NCBI GenBank assembly: GCA_023248855.1
Contig: JAHFDS010000015.1
Span: forward strand, 1-41,040
DNA length: 41,040 bases
DNA from: Myxococcales bacterium
GTDB lineage: Bacteria; Myxococcota_A; Polyangia; JAHFDS01
Reading direction: 5' to 3'
How positions within the stretch are numbered: position 1 is the first letter of the stretch; the number at the start of each line of letters is the position of its first letter. Positions 31,331 through 41,040 of the stretch are shown here, piece after piece. The position numbers and the translations under genes are program-made. The notes below the pieces were generated by a model. That model was not told the DNA's origin. It saw nothing but the letters and a program-made list of their open reading frames with translations, and made no database searches.

Positions 31331-34300
31331 GTGACGCGGCTCGCTCTGAGGAATCCCATCGCGATCCTGATGCTCGGGATCGGCCTTCTCGTGTTCGCCG
31401 CGGTCGTCTTGCCGCGCATGAGCGTCGACACTTTCCCCGAGCTCACGCCGCCGGTGCTGGTCGTGGGCACGCTCGCGCCGGGCCTCGGGCCCAAGGACGT
31501 GGAGAAAACCCTCACCTGGCGCATCGAGAAGTATGTCGGCGCCACCCCGGGGGTCGATCGCGTCGAGAGCTGGTCGCGCAAGAACATCAGCATCGTATTC
31601 GTGTGGCTCAAGTGGGGCACCGACCTCAATTCCGCGCAGGGGCTGGTCCAGCAGCAGGTCGCGTTCGCCATGTCCGCGGTGCCGAAGTCCCTCGGGGTCC
31701 TCCCGCCGTTCGTGCTCCAGTACGACCCCTCGAACGCGCCCGTGGTGCAGGTGGCGGTCTGGGGCGGAGGCCTGTCAGGACCGCAGCTCTATGACTACGC
31801 GCTCAACAACATCGAGCCCGTGCTCGAGGCCATCCCGGGTGTCGCCAGCGCCTCGCTCAACGGCGGGCGGCAGCGCCAGATCAACATCGTCGTGGACCCA
31901 CTGCGTGCACAGTCGCGAGGCATCACCTCCGCGGACGTGGCCAGTGCGGTGCGCGATGCCAATGCCTTGCTGCCCTCGGGCGAGTTCGTCTCGCCGAAAT
32001 TCAATGCCAACGTCTACACGAACGGCGTCGCCGAACGCATCCCGGCGATCGGGGACGCCGTCGTCAAGACACAGCGTGGCAGGCAGGTCCTGGTGCGCGA
32101 TGTGGCGCGCGTCGAAGACGGCGCCTCGCCGGCCACGCAAGCCGTGAGTGTCAACGGTGAGAACGCCGTGTATCTCAACGTCCTGCGCGTGCCAGGGGGA
32201 AACACACTCCAGATCGTCGATGCCGTCAAGCAGACCATCGACGGCCTCCAGCGCAAGCTGCCGCCTGGGCTCCAGGTCAAGTCGATCTTCGATCAGTCCG
32301 TCTTCGTGCGCACGACCTACGACGGCCTCAAGACCGAGATCGTCCGCGCACTCTTCCTGATTGCCTGCGTGATCTTGCTCTTCCTGCAGAGCTTTCGGGC
32401 GGCGCTCATTGCGGCCATCGTCATCCCGCTGTCGTTCGCGGTCATCCTCATCGTGCTCCATGCCTCGGGGCAGACCCTCAACGCCTTCACGCTCGGCGGC
32501 CTCACCCTCGCGATGGGACCGCTCGTGGATATCTCGGTGGTCGTGCTCGAGGCCGTCCACCGGCGCATGCACCACGGCGAGAGCCCCGCCCAGGCCGCCC
32601 GGAGTGGCACCGAGTCGGTCGCCCTGCCGGCCCTGGCGGCCACGCTCACGACGGTCGCCGTGCTCTTGCCCGTAGTCCTGCTCGAGGGCCTCGCCAAGAA
32701 GCTCTTTGGACCGCTCGCGTTGACCGTCGTCATCGCGATGCTGACCGGCTACCTGCTCAGCATGTCGGTGACGCCGGTCGCATGTCGGTTCTTCCTGCAG
32801 GAGAGGCCCCCGGGGCGCCTCGCCGTTCGCGTGCGCGCGGGCATCGATCGCGTGGCTGCGGGCTATGCCTCCGCGCTTCGCGCCGCCCTTGGGTTCCGTG
32901 GCTGGGTCGTCGTGGGAGCGGCCATCCTCATCGGCACCAGCGTCTGGTTCACGGCGCACCTTCCGAGCACGTTCTTCCCGGAGATCGACGAATCGATGGA
33001 GCGCATCTACGTGCGCCTGGCCCCAGGGGTGTCGATCCAGGAATCCTCGCAACGCATCAACGAGATGGCCAGGACCCTGGCAGATGCGTTCCCGCACGAG
33101 GTGTCGCTGGTCCTCACCAACGTCGGCGCACCCAAGGCCGCCAGGAGCGCAATGTCGAGCCCGAACAACGGGCCCCACATGGGCTTCATCCGCCTCGCGC
33201 TCGTGGACCCCGAGAAGCGACATGCCTCGCAGCGCGAGCTCGCCGACCGGATGCGGGCGCTGCTGTTGGCGAAGTATCCCGGCGTCGAGCTCCTGCAATG
33301 GCCGGGCGGGCTCGTGGCGAGCGTGTTCTCGAATGGCTACATCGCCCCCATCGCGGTCGAGGTACGCGGAAAGACGCTCGAGGAGCTCGATGCGCAATCG
33401 AAGGCCATCACGGAGGTGGCGCGCACCGTTCCGGGCATTCGAGATGTCTACCCGACGCTCCAGATCGACTACCCCGAGGTTCGCATCGAGACAGACCGGC
33501 AGATGGCCGGCGCCGTCGGCGTCACCGCCCGATCGGCCGCCCAGACCACGCTCGAGGCCACCTTCGGCAACATCAACACCCCCGGCGTGTGGGTCGACGG
33601 ATCCAATGGCATGGCCTACTACGTCGTCACGGTCTACGACGCAGCGTCGATCGCGGACCCGAGCGAGATCGCGCAGATCCCGATCCGCGCGACCGACCAC
33701 GGCAAGGCGGTGACGCTCGGCACCTACGCCACCATCCGACGCACCACAGGCCCCATCGCCATCGAGCGGAACCGGCTCGAGCGCGCGGCCCACGTGCTCA
33801 TGCAGACCGAGGGTCGGGACATCGGCAGCGCAGCAACCGAGCTCGAGACCCGGCTCAAGAGCGACCCGCGCACGCGCGACATCCATTTCGACTTCGTCGG
33901 CCAGGTCGACCTCATGCGCCGGACGTTCTCCGGACTCGGCCTGGCGATTGGTCTCGCCATCATGGTGGTCTTCATGATCATGGCCTCGCAGTTCAAGTCG
34001 CTGCGACTGCCCTTCGTCATGCTCTTCACGATTCCGGTGTCGCTGGTCGGCATCGTGCTCGCGCTCATGGCCGCCCGGCAGGGGCTGTCGGTGACCGCGC
34101 TCATGGGTGTCCTCATGGTCGTTGGAATCGCCGTGGCCAATGGCATCCTTCTGGTCGACGACGCCAATCGCCGGTTCGGCGAGGGCCTGGAGAGGATCGA
34201 GGCCGTGGTCAGTGCCGCGCGGACTCGCTTCGTTCCCATCGCAATGACCAGCCTGGCCACGATCATCGGCCTTCTGCCCACGGCGCTCGGCCTCGAGCAC

Positions 34301-34462
34301 GGCACCGAGTCCAACCAGCCCCTCGCCCTCGCAGTGGTCGGGGGGCTCACGTCCTCGACGCTGCTGTCGCTCTTTCTCGTGCCGTCGATGTTCGTGGCGA
34401 TCGCCAAGCGTCCCGAGGTCGAGGCCCCGATCGAGGGCCTGACGCAGGTGGCTCCGGGATGA
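31331..34462 (+). CDS. RND-family efflux pump, inner-membrane subunit
   Basis: A 1043-aa resistance-nodulation-division permease with twelve helices and two large periplasmic loops. It starts with GTG at MTRLALRNPIAILMLGIGLL, typical of RND N termini. In TM4 the motif reads AMGPLVDISVVVLEAVHR: Asp400 matches AcrB Asp407, but the second Asp (AcrB Asp408) is Ile. In TM10 GIAVANGILLVDDANRRF has Ala where AcrB has Lys940. This single-Asp, no-Lys pattern is closer to heavy-metal (HME) and related RND pumps than to AcrB. The methionine triad of CusA was not identified, so the substrate is open. It is the second gene of the operon and overlaps the universal stress protein gene by 4 bp. Confidence 0.94.
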   Translation: MTRLALRNPIAILMLGIGLLVFAAVVLPRMSVDTFPELTPPVLVVGTLAPGLGPKDVEKTLTWRIEKYVGATPGVDRVESWSRKNISIVFVWLKWGTDLNSAQGLVQQQVAFAMSAVPKSLGVLPPFVLQYDPSNAPVVQVAVWGGGLSGPQLYDYALNNIEPVLEAIPGVASASLNGGRQRQINIVVDPLRAQSRGITSADVASAVRDANALLPSGEFVSPKFNANVYTNGVAERIPAIGDAVVKTQRGRQVLVRDVARVEDGASPATQAVSVNGENAVYLNVLRVPGGNTLQIVDAVKQTIDGLQRKLPPGLQVKSIFDQSVFVRTTYDGLKTEIVRALFLIACVILLFLQSFRAALIAAIVIPLSFAVILIVLHASGQTLNAFTLGGLTLAMGPLVDISVVVLEAVHRRMHHGESPAQAARSGTESVALPALAATLTTVAVLLPVVLLEGLAKKLFGPLALTVVIAMLTGYLLSMSVTPVACRFFLQERPPGRLAVRVRAGIDRVAAGYASALRAALGFRGWVVVGAAILIGTSVWFTAHLPSTFFPEIDESMERIYVRLAPGVSIQESSQRINEMARTLADAFPHEVSLVLTNVGAPKAARSAMSSPNNGPHMGFIRLALVDPEKRHASQRELADRMRALLLAKYPGVELLQWPGGLVASVFSNGYIAPIAVEVRGKTLEELDAQSKAITEVARTVPGIRDVYPTLQIDYPEVRIETDRQMAGAVGVTARSAAQTTLEATFGNINTPGVWVDGSNGMAYYVVTVYDAASIADPSEIAQIPIRATDHGKAVTLGTYATIRRTTGPIAIERNRLERAAHVLMQTEGRDIGSAATELETRLKSDPRTRDIHFDFVGQVDLMRRTFSGLGLAIGLAIMVVFMIMASQFKSLRLPFVMLFTIPVSLVGIVLALMAARQGLSVTALMGVLMVVGIAVANGILLVDDANRRFGEGLERIEAVVSAARTRFVPIAMTSLATIIGLLPTALGLEHGTESNQPLALAVVGGLTSSTLLSLFLVPSMFVAIAKRPEVEAPIEGLTQVAPG

Positions 34463-34899
34463 TCCGCAAGATCCTGGTGGCGGTCGATGGCTCCGTGCGC
34501 GCGCTGGGTGTGCTGCAAGCGGCCGGCGATCTCGCCGAACGCTTCGAGGCGAGCCTGGCTCTGCTCCGCGTCATCGTCATCCCGCCCGAGTTTCCGGCGG
34601 CGGCCGCGCACGGCGCTCTCGCAGATGCGCTCCCGGAGCTCATGACGCGTCAGGCGATGCAGGAGCTCGAGGCCCTCATCGCGCAGGTGCCACGGGCGCG
34701 CAGCGCGCTCCCCCTGGTCGAGCTCGGCCAACCCTGGCGCCTCATCCTGGATGCGGCCCAACGCCAGCGGGTCGATCTCATCGTCCTTGGCAGCCACGGT
34801 TACGGTGGGCTGGACCGACTCATCGGCACCACGGCCGGCAAGGTGGCCGATCGGGCTGATCGCAACGTCTTCATCGTGCACACGCGAGAGCTCGAATGA
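34459..34899 (+). CDS. Universal stress protein (UspA family) embedded in the efflux operon
   Basis: A 146-aa single-domain Usp. The N-terminal strand and loop (MIRKILVAVDGS) and the ATP-binding motif at the C terminus (VLGSHGYGGLDRLIGTTAGKVADRA) are complete; the Gly-to-Gly spacing in that loop is one residue shorter than G-2x-G-9x-G-S/T, a form also common among Usp proteins ending GTTAxKV. It is cytosolic and probably a dimer binding ATP. It overlaps the pump gene by ATGA at its start (34459-34462) and the TolC-like gene by ATGA at its end (34896-34899), so all three are translationally coupled. A direct role in regulating or supporting the pump is inference. Confidence 0.93.
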   Translation: MIRKILVAVDGSVRALGVLQAAGDLAERFEASLALLRVIVIPPEFPAAAAHGALADALPELMTRQAMQELEALIAQVPRARSALPLVELGQPWRLILDAAQRQRVDLIVLGSHGYGGLDRLIGTTAGKVADRADRNVFIVHTRELE

Positions 34900-36203
34900 C
34901 CCGTTTCGGATCGGCGATCCTGCTCTGGTTTCTTGCGTGGCCGAGCACGGGTCAGGCGGAGACAAGACGCCTGTCGCTGGAGCGAGCGAGGGAGCTCGCG
35001 CTCAAGCAGCACCCGCGCATCGGCGCCGCGGCGGCACGCATCCGGCAAGCCGAGGCACGGCTGGCCGAAGCCCGCTCCCTCTACTACCCGCGCGTGCTGG
35101 CCGCGGCCGAGTACCTGCGCGGCACCTCGAACAACTCTCCGACCACCGTCCTGTCGGTGCCGAACCTGCCTCGAATCGGCGGCCCCACGCGGGATCCCCG
35201 CCTGGAGTCCTTCGACAATGCCTTCCTGGGGGTCACGAGCGACCTCACCTTGTATGATTTCGGCGCCACGCACGCCGTGGTCGAGGAGGGCAAGGCCCGT
35301 GCTGCCGTCGCCCAGGCAGCGCTGCGCGCGAGCCAGGCTGACGTGGTGCTCACGGTCGCCGAGGCGTACATCGCAGTCCTGGCCTCACGGGGCACGCTGG
35401 CCGTCGTCGAGGAGGCCCTCGAGCGGGCCCGCAAGCACCGCGAGTTGGTCCAGGCCGGAGTGACTTCAGGTCTGCGGGGTCGGATCGAGCTCGCGCGAGC
35501 GGATGCCGAAGTGGCCAGCATCCGGGTGGCACGCATCCGCGCCGAAGGGGCGGCGACGCTGGCCCGGCAAGCCCTGGCCGATGCGATCGGCAGTGGCAAC
35601 GACGAGGTCGACGCGACCACGGATCCGATCGTACCCGAGCTCACCGTGCGGGCGGAGGCGGCGCTCGACGATGCCCGCCGGAGGCGCCCGGAGATCGACC
35701 TCGTGCGCGCGGAGCTGCGCGCCCTCGAGGCCCAGCGGGACGCAGCGCACGCGACCTACTACCCGCGTCTGTTCGCGACCGGCGCCCTGTCGACGCGAGG
35801 GCAGCTCACCCCGGACGTCTACAACTGGGACGTGGGCGCGGTCCTCGCCTGGCCAATCTTCACGGGCGGGTCCACCGAGCACCAGGTCCAGGCGGCCGAG
35901 GCCCGCATCGCCGAGGTCTCGGAGCACCTGCGCCTGCTCGAGCAAGATATTTCTTTCGAGGTCAGGCGCGCGCTGAGCGGCATCGCGGTGGCGCGGGAGA
36001 CGATCGTCGCAGGCCAGGCACAGGTCGATGCGGCCCGTGTCGCTCTCGAGCTCGCCGAGGGGCGATACCAGAAGGGCCTCGGCAACATCATCGAGCTGGC
36101 CGATGCAGAGGCCGGCCGGTCCGCGGCCGAGCTCGGCCTCATCCAGGGGCGCTACGAGCTCGCGCGCGCGGGCGCACTCCTCGAGCACGCTCGCGGACAA
36201 TGA
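34896..36203 (+). CDS. TolC-like outer-membrane efflux channel (OMF family)
   Basis: A 435-aa outer-membrane factor. A signal peptide ends at about TGQAE (residue 22). The two OEP halves are clear, each with long amphipathic coiled-coil helices: first LSLERARELALKQHPRIGAA to LARQALADAIG (~26-225), second LDDARRRRPEIDLVRAELRALEAQ to NIIELADAEAGRSAAELGL (~255-425). The repeated strand segments (YYPRVLAAAEY and YYPRLFATGAL) give the barrel. It completes the tripartite pump with the adaptor at 30149 and the RND protein at 31331. No lipobox Cys is present. It is the last gene of the operon and converges on the NtrC-type regulator. Confidence 0.93.
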   Translation: MTRFGSAILLWFLAWPSTGQAETRRLSLERARELALKQHPRIGAAAARIRQAEARLAEARSLYYPRVLAAAEYLRGTSNNSPTTVLSVPNLPRIGGPTRDPRLESFDNAFLGVTSDLTLYDFGATHAVVEEGKARAAVAQAALRASQADVVLTVAEAYIAVLASRGTLAVVEEALERARKHRELVQAGVTSGLRGRIELARADAEVASIRVARIRAEGAATLARQALADAIGSGNDEVDATTDPIVPELTVRAEAALDDARRRRPEIDLVRAELRALEAQRDAAHATYYPRLFATGALSTRGQLTPDVYNWDVGAVLAWPIFTGGSTEHQVQAAEARIAEVSEHLRLLEQDISFEVRRALSGIAVARETIVAGQAQVDAARVALELAEGRYQKGLGNIIELADAEAGRSAAELGLIQGRYELARAGALLEHARGQ

Positions 36204-36293
36204 CCCAAGGCAGGACCAGACAGAGTCGCATTGACCCTGGATCTCGGTGGGACGACGTTCGTGCGGCTCAGCGAGCTCGCGGCCGACGCGGGG

Positions 36294-36307
36294 TCGCGCT
36301 TGCGCGA
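36294..36307. terminator. Short hairpin between the convergent efflux and two-component operons
   Basis: TCGCG-CTTG-CGCGA forms a 5-bp GC-rich stem with a tetraloop just before the regulator's stop codon. There is no T-run on either strand, so it is at best a weak or bidirectional stop signal. The rest of the 109-bp gap shows nothing clear. Confidence 0.25.
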
Positions 36308-36312
36308 TCCTG

Positions 36313-37680
36313 CTACTCCTCGGCGCCCAGGCGCCGGATCAGGGTCTGGCGTGAGATGCCGAGATGCTGCGCCGCGTGCGTGCGATTGCCGCCAGCGATG
36401 TCGAGGACGCGCCGGATGTGCGCGAGCTCTACTTCCTCGAGAGTCGGAATGCCCTTGCTCGCAGCGTCCGCCGAGGCGCGCGCCACTGGAGTGGCCGCGA
36501 GCACGGCCGCAATGAGATCCGCGGGCAGGTGCGCCGGTTCGAGGATCTCGCCGTCATTGAGCAAGGCCGCCCGGCTGATCACCGAGCGCAGCTCCCGCAC
36601 GTTTCCCGGCCAGCGGTAATCTCGCAGCAGCTGGGCCGTCTCCGGCGCGATCGTGCGCCACGCGCGGCGGAACTCGAGCGCCGATTCTGCCAGGAAGGAT
36701 GCGGCGAGGATGGGGATGTCCTCGGGCCGCCTGCGTAGCGGGGGAAGCACGAGCGTGATGGTGTTGAGCCGGTACCAGAGGTCCTCGCGGAAGGTTCGCT
36801 CCGCCACCATGCTCGCGAGGTCGCGATTCGTGGCCGCGACGATGCGCGCCTCGACGCGCTTGGTCGCCGTGGAGCCCAGCCGGCGGAAGGTCCGGTGCTC
36901 GATGAACGTCAGGAGCTTGGCCTGCGCCGCCTGGCCGAGATCGCCGATCTCGTCGAGGAACAACGTGCCACCGTCCGCCACCTCGCAAAGGCCGAGCTTG
37001 CGCTCCCGCGCGTCCGAGAAGGCGCCGCGCTCGTGGCCGAACAGCTCGCTCTCGACGAGGCTCTCGGGGATTGCGGAGCAGTTGAGCTCGACGAAGGGGC
37101 CCGCGGCCGCCGCCGAGAGGTCGTGCAGCATGCGCGCGATGACCTGCTTTCCCACGCCGCTCTCTCCGGTGACGAGCACGACCCCCACCGGACTCGGACC
37201 GATCACCGAAACCTCGTTCGCCACGCGCTGCATGGCCTCGGACCGGGCCACCAAGGCCGCCCCGGTGCCCTTCTTCCTGTCGCGCCCCTGGAGGTAGCTG
37301 ACGCGTCGCTCGAGCATGCTCGTGCGGACGGCGTTCTGGACGGAAGCGATGATCTCATCGAGCTCGAAGGGCTTCTTGATGAAGTCGTAGGCGCCGAGCC
37401 TCATGGCGGTGATGGCGGCGTCGATGGAGCCGTGCGCCGTGATGACGAGCACCTTGATGTCCGGGTCCTCGGTGCGAAATCGCCGCAAGAGATCCAGACC
37501 ATCCACATCGCCGAGCACGAGATCCAGCAGCACGACCTCCGGCCTGTCCTCCGCGAAGCGCCGCTGGGCCTCCTGGCCCGTGCCGGCGGCCGAGATCTCG
37601 AAGCCCTCGTCACGCAATGCGCCGCTGATCGACTGTCGGATCAGCGGCTCGTCGTCGATCACCAGGACGCTTGCGCCCAT
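36313..37680 (-). CDS. NtrC-family sigma54-dependent response regulator with altered GAFTGA loop
   Basis: A 455-aa regulator. The receiver (1-120) has Asp9-Asp10, phospho-acceptor Asp53, Thr81 and Lys103. The AAA+ domain has Walker A GESGVGKQ (171-178) and Walker B TLFLDEIG (238-245). A Fis-type helix-turn-helix lies at ~415-453 (GNRTHAAQHLGISRQTLIRRL). The sigma54-contact loop reads GAFSDA (218-223) in place of GAFTGA: Ser for Thr and Asp for Gly. Walker A also has Val-Gly-Lys-Gln where Thr-Gly-Lys-Glu is usual. It is transcribed 4 bp after its histidine kinase and faces the RND operon, whose upstream region carries a sigma54-like promoter and paired TGACCGGT boxes; that makes the operon a likely target (inference). 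Confidence 0.95.
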   Translation of the reverse strand: MGASVLVIDDEPLIRQSISGALRDEGFEISAAGTGQEAQRRFAEDRPEVVLLDLVLGDVDGLDLLRRFRTEDPDIKVLVITAHGSIDAAITAMRLGAYDFIKKPFELDEIIASVQNAVRTSMLERRVSYLQGRDRKKGTGAALVARSEAMQRVANEVSVIGPSPVGVVLVTGESGVGKQVIARMLHDLSAAAAGPFVELNCSAIPESLVESELFGHERGAFSDARERKLGLCEVADGGTLFLDEIGDLGQAAQAKLLTFIEHRTFRRLGSTATKRVEARIVAATNRDLASMVAERTFREDLWYRLNTITLVLPPLRRRPEDIPILAASFLAESALEFRRAWRTIAPETAQLLRDYRWPGNVRELRSVISRAALLNDGEILEPAHLPADLIAAVLAATPVARASADAASKGIPTLEEVELAHIRRVLDIAGGNRTHAAQHLGISRQTLIRRLGAEE

Positions 37681-37684
37681 CGGC

Positions 37685-39193
37685 TCACCTCACCATGGGA
37701 AGCCAAGCCTCGAAGTGAGCGCCTCGCGTGCCGACGCGATTTGCCGCGCCCACGCGACCGCCGTGCTCGAGCACGATGTTCTGGCACACCGCCAGACCGA
37801 GCCCGTGCCCCTTGCTCCTCGTCGTGAAGAACGGATGAAAGAGCTTGTCGAGGTGCTGTGGCGCGATGCCCGGGCCATCGTCGGACACCTCGATGACGAC
37901 GTGCTCGCGGCCGTGCTCTGTGGCCCGGCGTGCCGTGAGCTCGACGTGGCCGCCTGATCCCGTCGCCTGCGCCGCGTTGGCGAGGAGGTTCGCGAGCGCC
38001 TGCACGATCAGCGCGGGATCGACCTCGATGGGTGGGAGCGTGGCATCGAGCGAACGAGCGACCGTGACAGCGTGTGCAGCGAGCTCCGGCCGAGCCGCCA
38101 CCTCTGCCGCGACAAGGAGCTGCTCGACCGGACACACCTCTACGCGCGGCGCGAGGGGACGCGCGTAGTCCATGAGCCTCCGCACGAGGTCCTCGACGCG
38201 GGCGATCTCGTGACCCAGCGCGTGGGCCGTCTCCACCACCTCTGCGGCCTCCACGGGCGCCGAGGCGCTCTTGCGGGCGATCCGCTGGATTGCAGCCTTC
38301 ATGCCCGCCAGGGGATTCAGGATCTCGTGGGCGAGCTTGGCGCCCATCTCGCCCATGGCCGATAGCTTCTCGCTCTGGATGAGTCGCCGACGCTGCTCGG
38401 CCAGCTCGGCGTCGGTCTCCTCGATCCGGCTCACCAGCGCGCGGACCTGCTCGGACACCGCGTCGAGGCCCTCCTTGGCGGCAGGCACCTGGATTCGCGT
38501 CCGCTGCGCCGCTGACTCGATCTGGAGCTGGAGCGCGAAGATCGGCCGCGCCAGGCTCCGTGCGAGGAAGAACCCCACGGCGACGCAGGTGAGCGCGCCG
38601 ACCACGCTCGTCACGACCAGGAGGGCGCTCAGACGCGCGAGCGCGTGCTCGGCGGACTGGAGCGTCACCTCCGCGTCGGTGCGCCCGAGCCGGCGCACGT
38701 CCTGGCACAGCGTCAGCAGGCGCTCGACGTGGCGGTGGTTGGCCTCGAGCAGCGTGGTGGCACGCTCCAGCTGGCCAGCTTCGAAGAGGCGCAGGACCTG
38801 GTCGCGGCCGGCGTCATAGCCCGCTCGCTCGAGCTCGATCTGCTGGAGGAGCGATCGCACCTCGCCGCTGCTCGTGCTTAGCAACGCTCGCGCCAGCCGC
38901 GTCTGGAAGGCGATCCGGTTGGCGGCCAGTTGCTCCAGCCAGCCCCGGTTCCGCGTGAGCATGTAGCTCGCCACGAAGCCCTTGTCGAAGAGGAGAGCCT
39001 CGAACGCCGAGGCCTCGTTGAGAAGCGTGGTCTGCTCGGTGAGGGCCTCGCGCGTCCGGACGGAGAAGTTCCGCAGGGAGACCAGACCGACCCCGCACAC
39101 CGCACCCACCGCCGCCGCCGACACCAACGACACCAGGACCAGGTAGAGCCGATAGCGAGGGGACGGCACGGCAGGTCGCAGTATCGCATGCAC
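37685..39193 (-). CDS. Transmembrane sensor histidine kinase, partner of the NtrC-type regulator
   Basis: A 502-aa NtrB/ZraS-like kinase. Helix one (~15-38) and helix two (~188-210) flank a periplasmic all-helical sensor region of ~150 residues (four-helix-bundle-like). A HAMP linker follows (~208-260), a DHp domain with phospho-acceptor His289 in GAKLAHEILNPLAGMKAAI, and a HATPase_c domain with ALANLLANAAQATG, DDGPGI and GHGLGLAVCQNIVLEHGG. It should sense an envelope or extracellular signal and phosphorylate the regulator at 36313, which begins 4 bp after its stop. The GTG start at 39193 lacks a clear Shine-Dalgarno. Its place opposite an efflux operon resembles sensor pairs for toxic compounds. 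Confidence 0.94.
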   Translation of the reverse strand: MHAILRPAVPSPRYRLYLVLVSLVSAAAVGAVCGVGLVSLRNFSVRTREALTEQTTLLNEASAFEALLFDKGFVASYMLTRNRGWLEQLAANRIAFQTRLARALLSTSSGEVRSLLQQIELERAGYDAGRDQVLRLFEAGQLERATTLLEANHRHVERLLTLCQDVRRLGRTDAEVTLQSAEHALARLSALLVVTSVVGALTCVAVGFFLARSLARPIFALQLQIESAAQRTRIQVPAAKEGLDAVSEQVRALVSRIEETDAELAEQRRRLIQSEKLSAMGEMGAKLAHEILNPLAGMKAAIQRIARKSASAPVEAAEVVETAHALGHEIARVEDLVRRLMDYARPLAPRVEVCPVEQLLVAAEVAARPELAAHAVTVARSLDATLPPIEVDPALIVQALANLLANAAQATGSGGHVELTARRATEHGREHVVIEVSDDGPGIAPQHLDKLFHPFFTTRSKGHGLGLAVCQNIVLEHGGRVGAANRVGTRGAHFEAWLPMVR

Positions 39194-39315
39194 GCACGAT
39201 GCCGCCCCAAAGCCCTGGCGGGCGGCCGCCTGGGCGAGGCACGCGTATCAAAAGACAACGATGGAGCGGGACCACGTGTCTTCTCATTACAGAGGGGGAT
39301 CCTCGATTCAAGGAT

Positions 39316-39609
39316 TTGACCGCGGAACGCTTCTTGCTCCGCGTGGGGGCGGTGCGGTGGCTCGAGGCAAGGTTTCATCCGCAGACGCGTAGCGATCCCG
39401 ACTGCGTGGTCGTCGCCCGCGTGCGATGCCGGGAACGAAGCGCCAGCATCGAGCCCCTCGACCCGGACGCCGCGACAGTGTCCTCACGACTCGATCGGGT
39501 GGCCCTCCTGGCCAAGCTCCATTTCCTGGTCGAGGCGAGCCTACCACGGCCCTTCGAGCGCCTGCGTGAGCTGCGTAGCGCCTACTGGTCCTTCACCGAG
39601 CTGCCGTAA
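39316..39609 (+). CDS. Small hypothetical protein
   Basis: A ~97-aa reading frame that I do not recognise, with a hydrophilic, Arg/Leu-rich product ending ELRSAYWSFTELP. Third codon positions become clearly GC-rich from about 39316 onwards, while the in-frame extension back to an ATG at 39199 has irregular codon use and would sit 5 bp from the divergent kinase start; a TTG at 39316 is therefore preferred. An AAGGA lies almost against the TTG, too close for an ideal ribosome-binding site. The coding call is tentative. Confidence 0.45.
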   Translation: MTAERFLLRVGAVRWLEARFHPQTRSDPDCVVVARVRCRERSASIEPLDPDAATVSSRLDRVALLAKLHFLVEASLPRPFERLRELRSAYWSFTELP

Positions 39610-39760
39610 GAACGCTCCGTGCAGATTTCGGCAACGACGCGCGGCCGTGTGCGCATCGCGCGCGCGTCAGCTTCCGCGCCGGCTGCGTCCGAGGGCGGAG
39701 CCGGGAATTGTTCTGACGTTGCGGCGGTTTCCCATCGTGTTCTCGTCTACACTGGCCCTG

Positions 39761-41040
<1,280 letters not shown>

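Overview
The window is about 41 kb of very GC-rich DNA, tightly packed with genes that use GTG and TTG starts freely. It looks like a Myxococcota chromosome (Polyangia/Nannocystis-like), which is an inference. The grounds are lipoproteins with Ala/Asp/Pro/Arg linkers, a MopE-type DxDxDG...GGDCDD metal-binding motif, a Gly-rich-loop Ser/Thr kinase with a C-terminal membrane helix, an FHA fusion protein, and many two-component genes. There are no tRNA or rRNA genes, CRISPR arrays, insertion sequences or phage genes that I can see. Both edge genes (a histidine kinase on the left, a Ser/Thr kinase on the right) run out of the window.

Layout. 1-1583 (minus): NarL-type response regulator followed by a polytopic histidine kinase. 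1772-7152 (plus): a 1324-aa lipoprotein of unknown family, overlapping by one base an outer-membrane FadL-family channel. 7182-9824 (minus): an FHA / multi-TM / MopE-motif / sulfatase-superfamily fusion. 9904-18041 (minus): a nitrate assimilation operon nirB-nirD-[DmsB+DmsC fusion]-nasA-narK. 18174-21016 (plus): a stand-alone GspE/PilB-type ATPase and a lamin-tail-domain lipoprotein, separated by two copies of an operator-like dyad. 21006-26348 (minus): glnD, a TPR lipoprotein/periplasmic protein, a DUF218 (YdcF/ElyC/SanA) protein and an RCK/TrkA-N membrane protein. 26401-27452 (plus): an acidic unknown protein coupled to a second DUF218 protein. 27464-29026 (minus): a Cys-rich lipoprotein and a small single-TM protein. 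29060-29947 (plus): a DisA_N (diadenylate cyclase) protein. 30149-36203 (plus): an RND efflux operon (adaptor, pump, universal stress protein, TolC-like channel). 36313-39193 (minus): a sigma54-type NtrC-family regulator with its histidine kinase, convergent with the efflux operon. 39316-39609: a small unknown ORF. 39761 to the end: a Ser/Thr protein kinase.

How the parts fit. The nitrate operon would import nitrate (NarK), reduce it to nitrite (NasA fed by a membrane iron-sulfur/quinol module) and then to ammonium (NirBD). glnD, the PII uridylyltransferase that reports glutamine status, lies 5.6 kb further on. The efflux operon carries a near-consensus sigma54 promoter and, 110-145 bp upstream of the predicted start, two TGACCGGT boxes. 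This matches the adjacent NtrC-type regulator, although that regulator has GAFSDA where GAFTGA is expected. The most unusual objects are the FHA-sulfatase fusion, the lipoprotein-FadL pair, the universal stress protein translationally embedded in the RND operon, the RCK protein without a potassium selectivity filter, and the mutually exclusive inverted repeats between nasA and narK.
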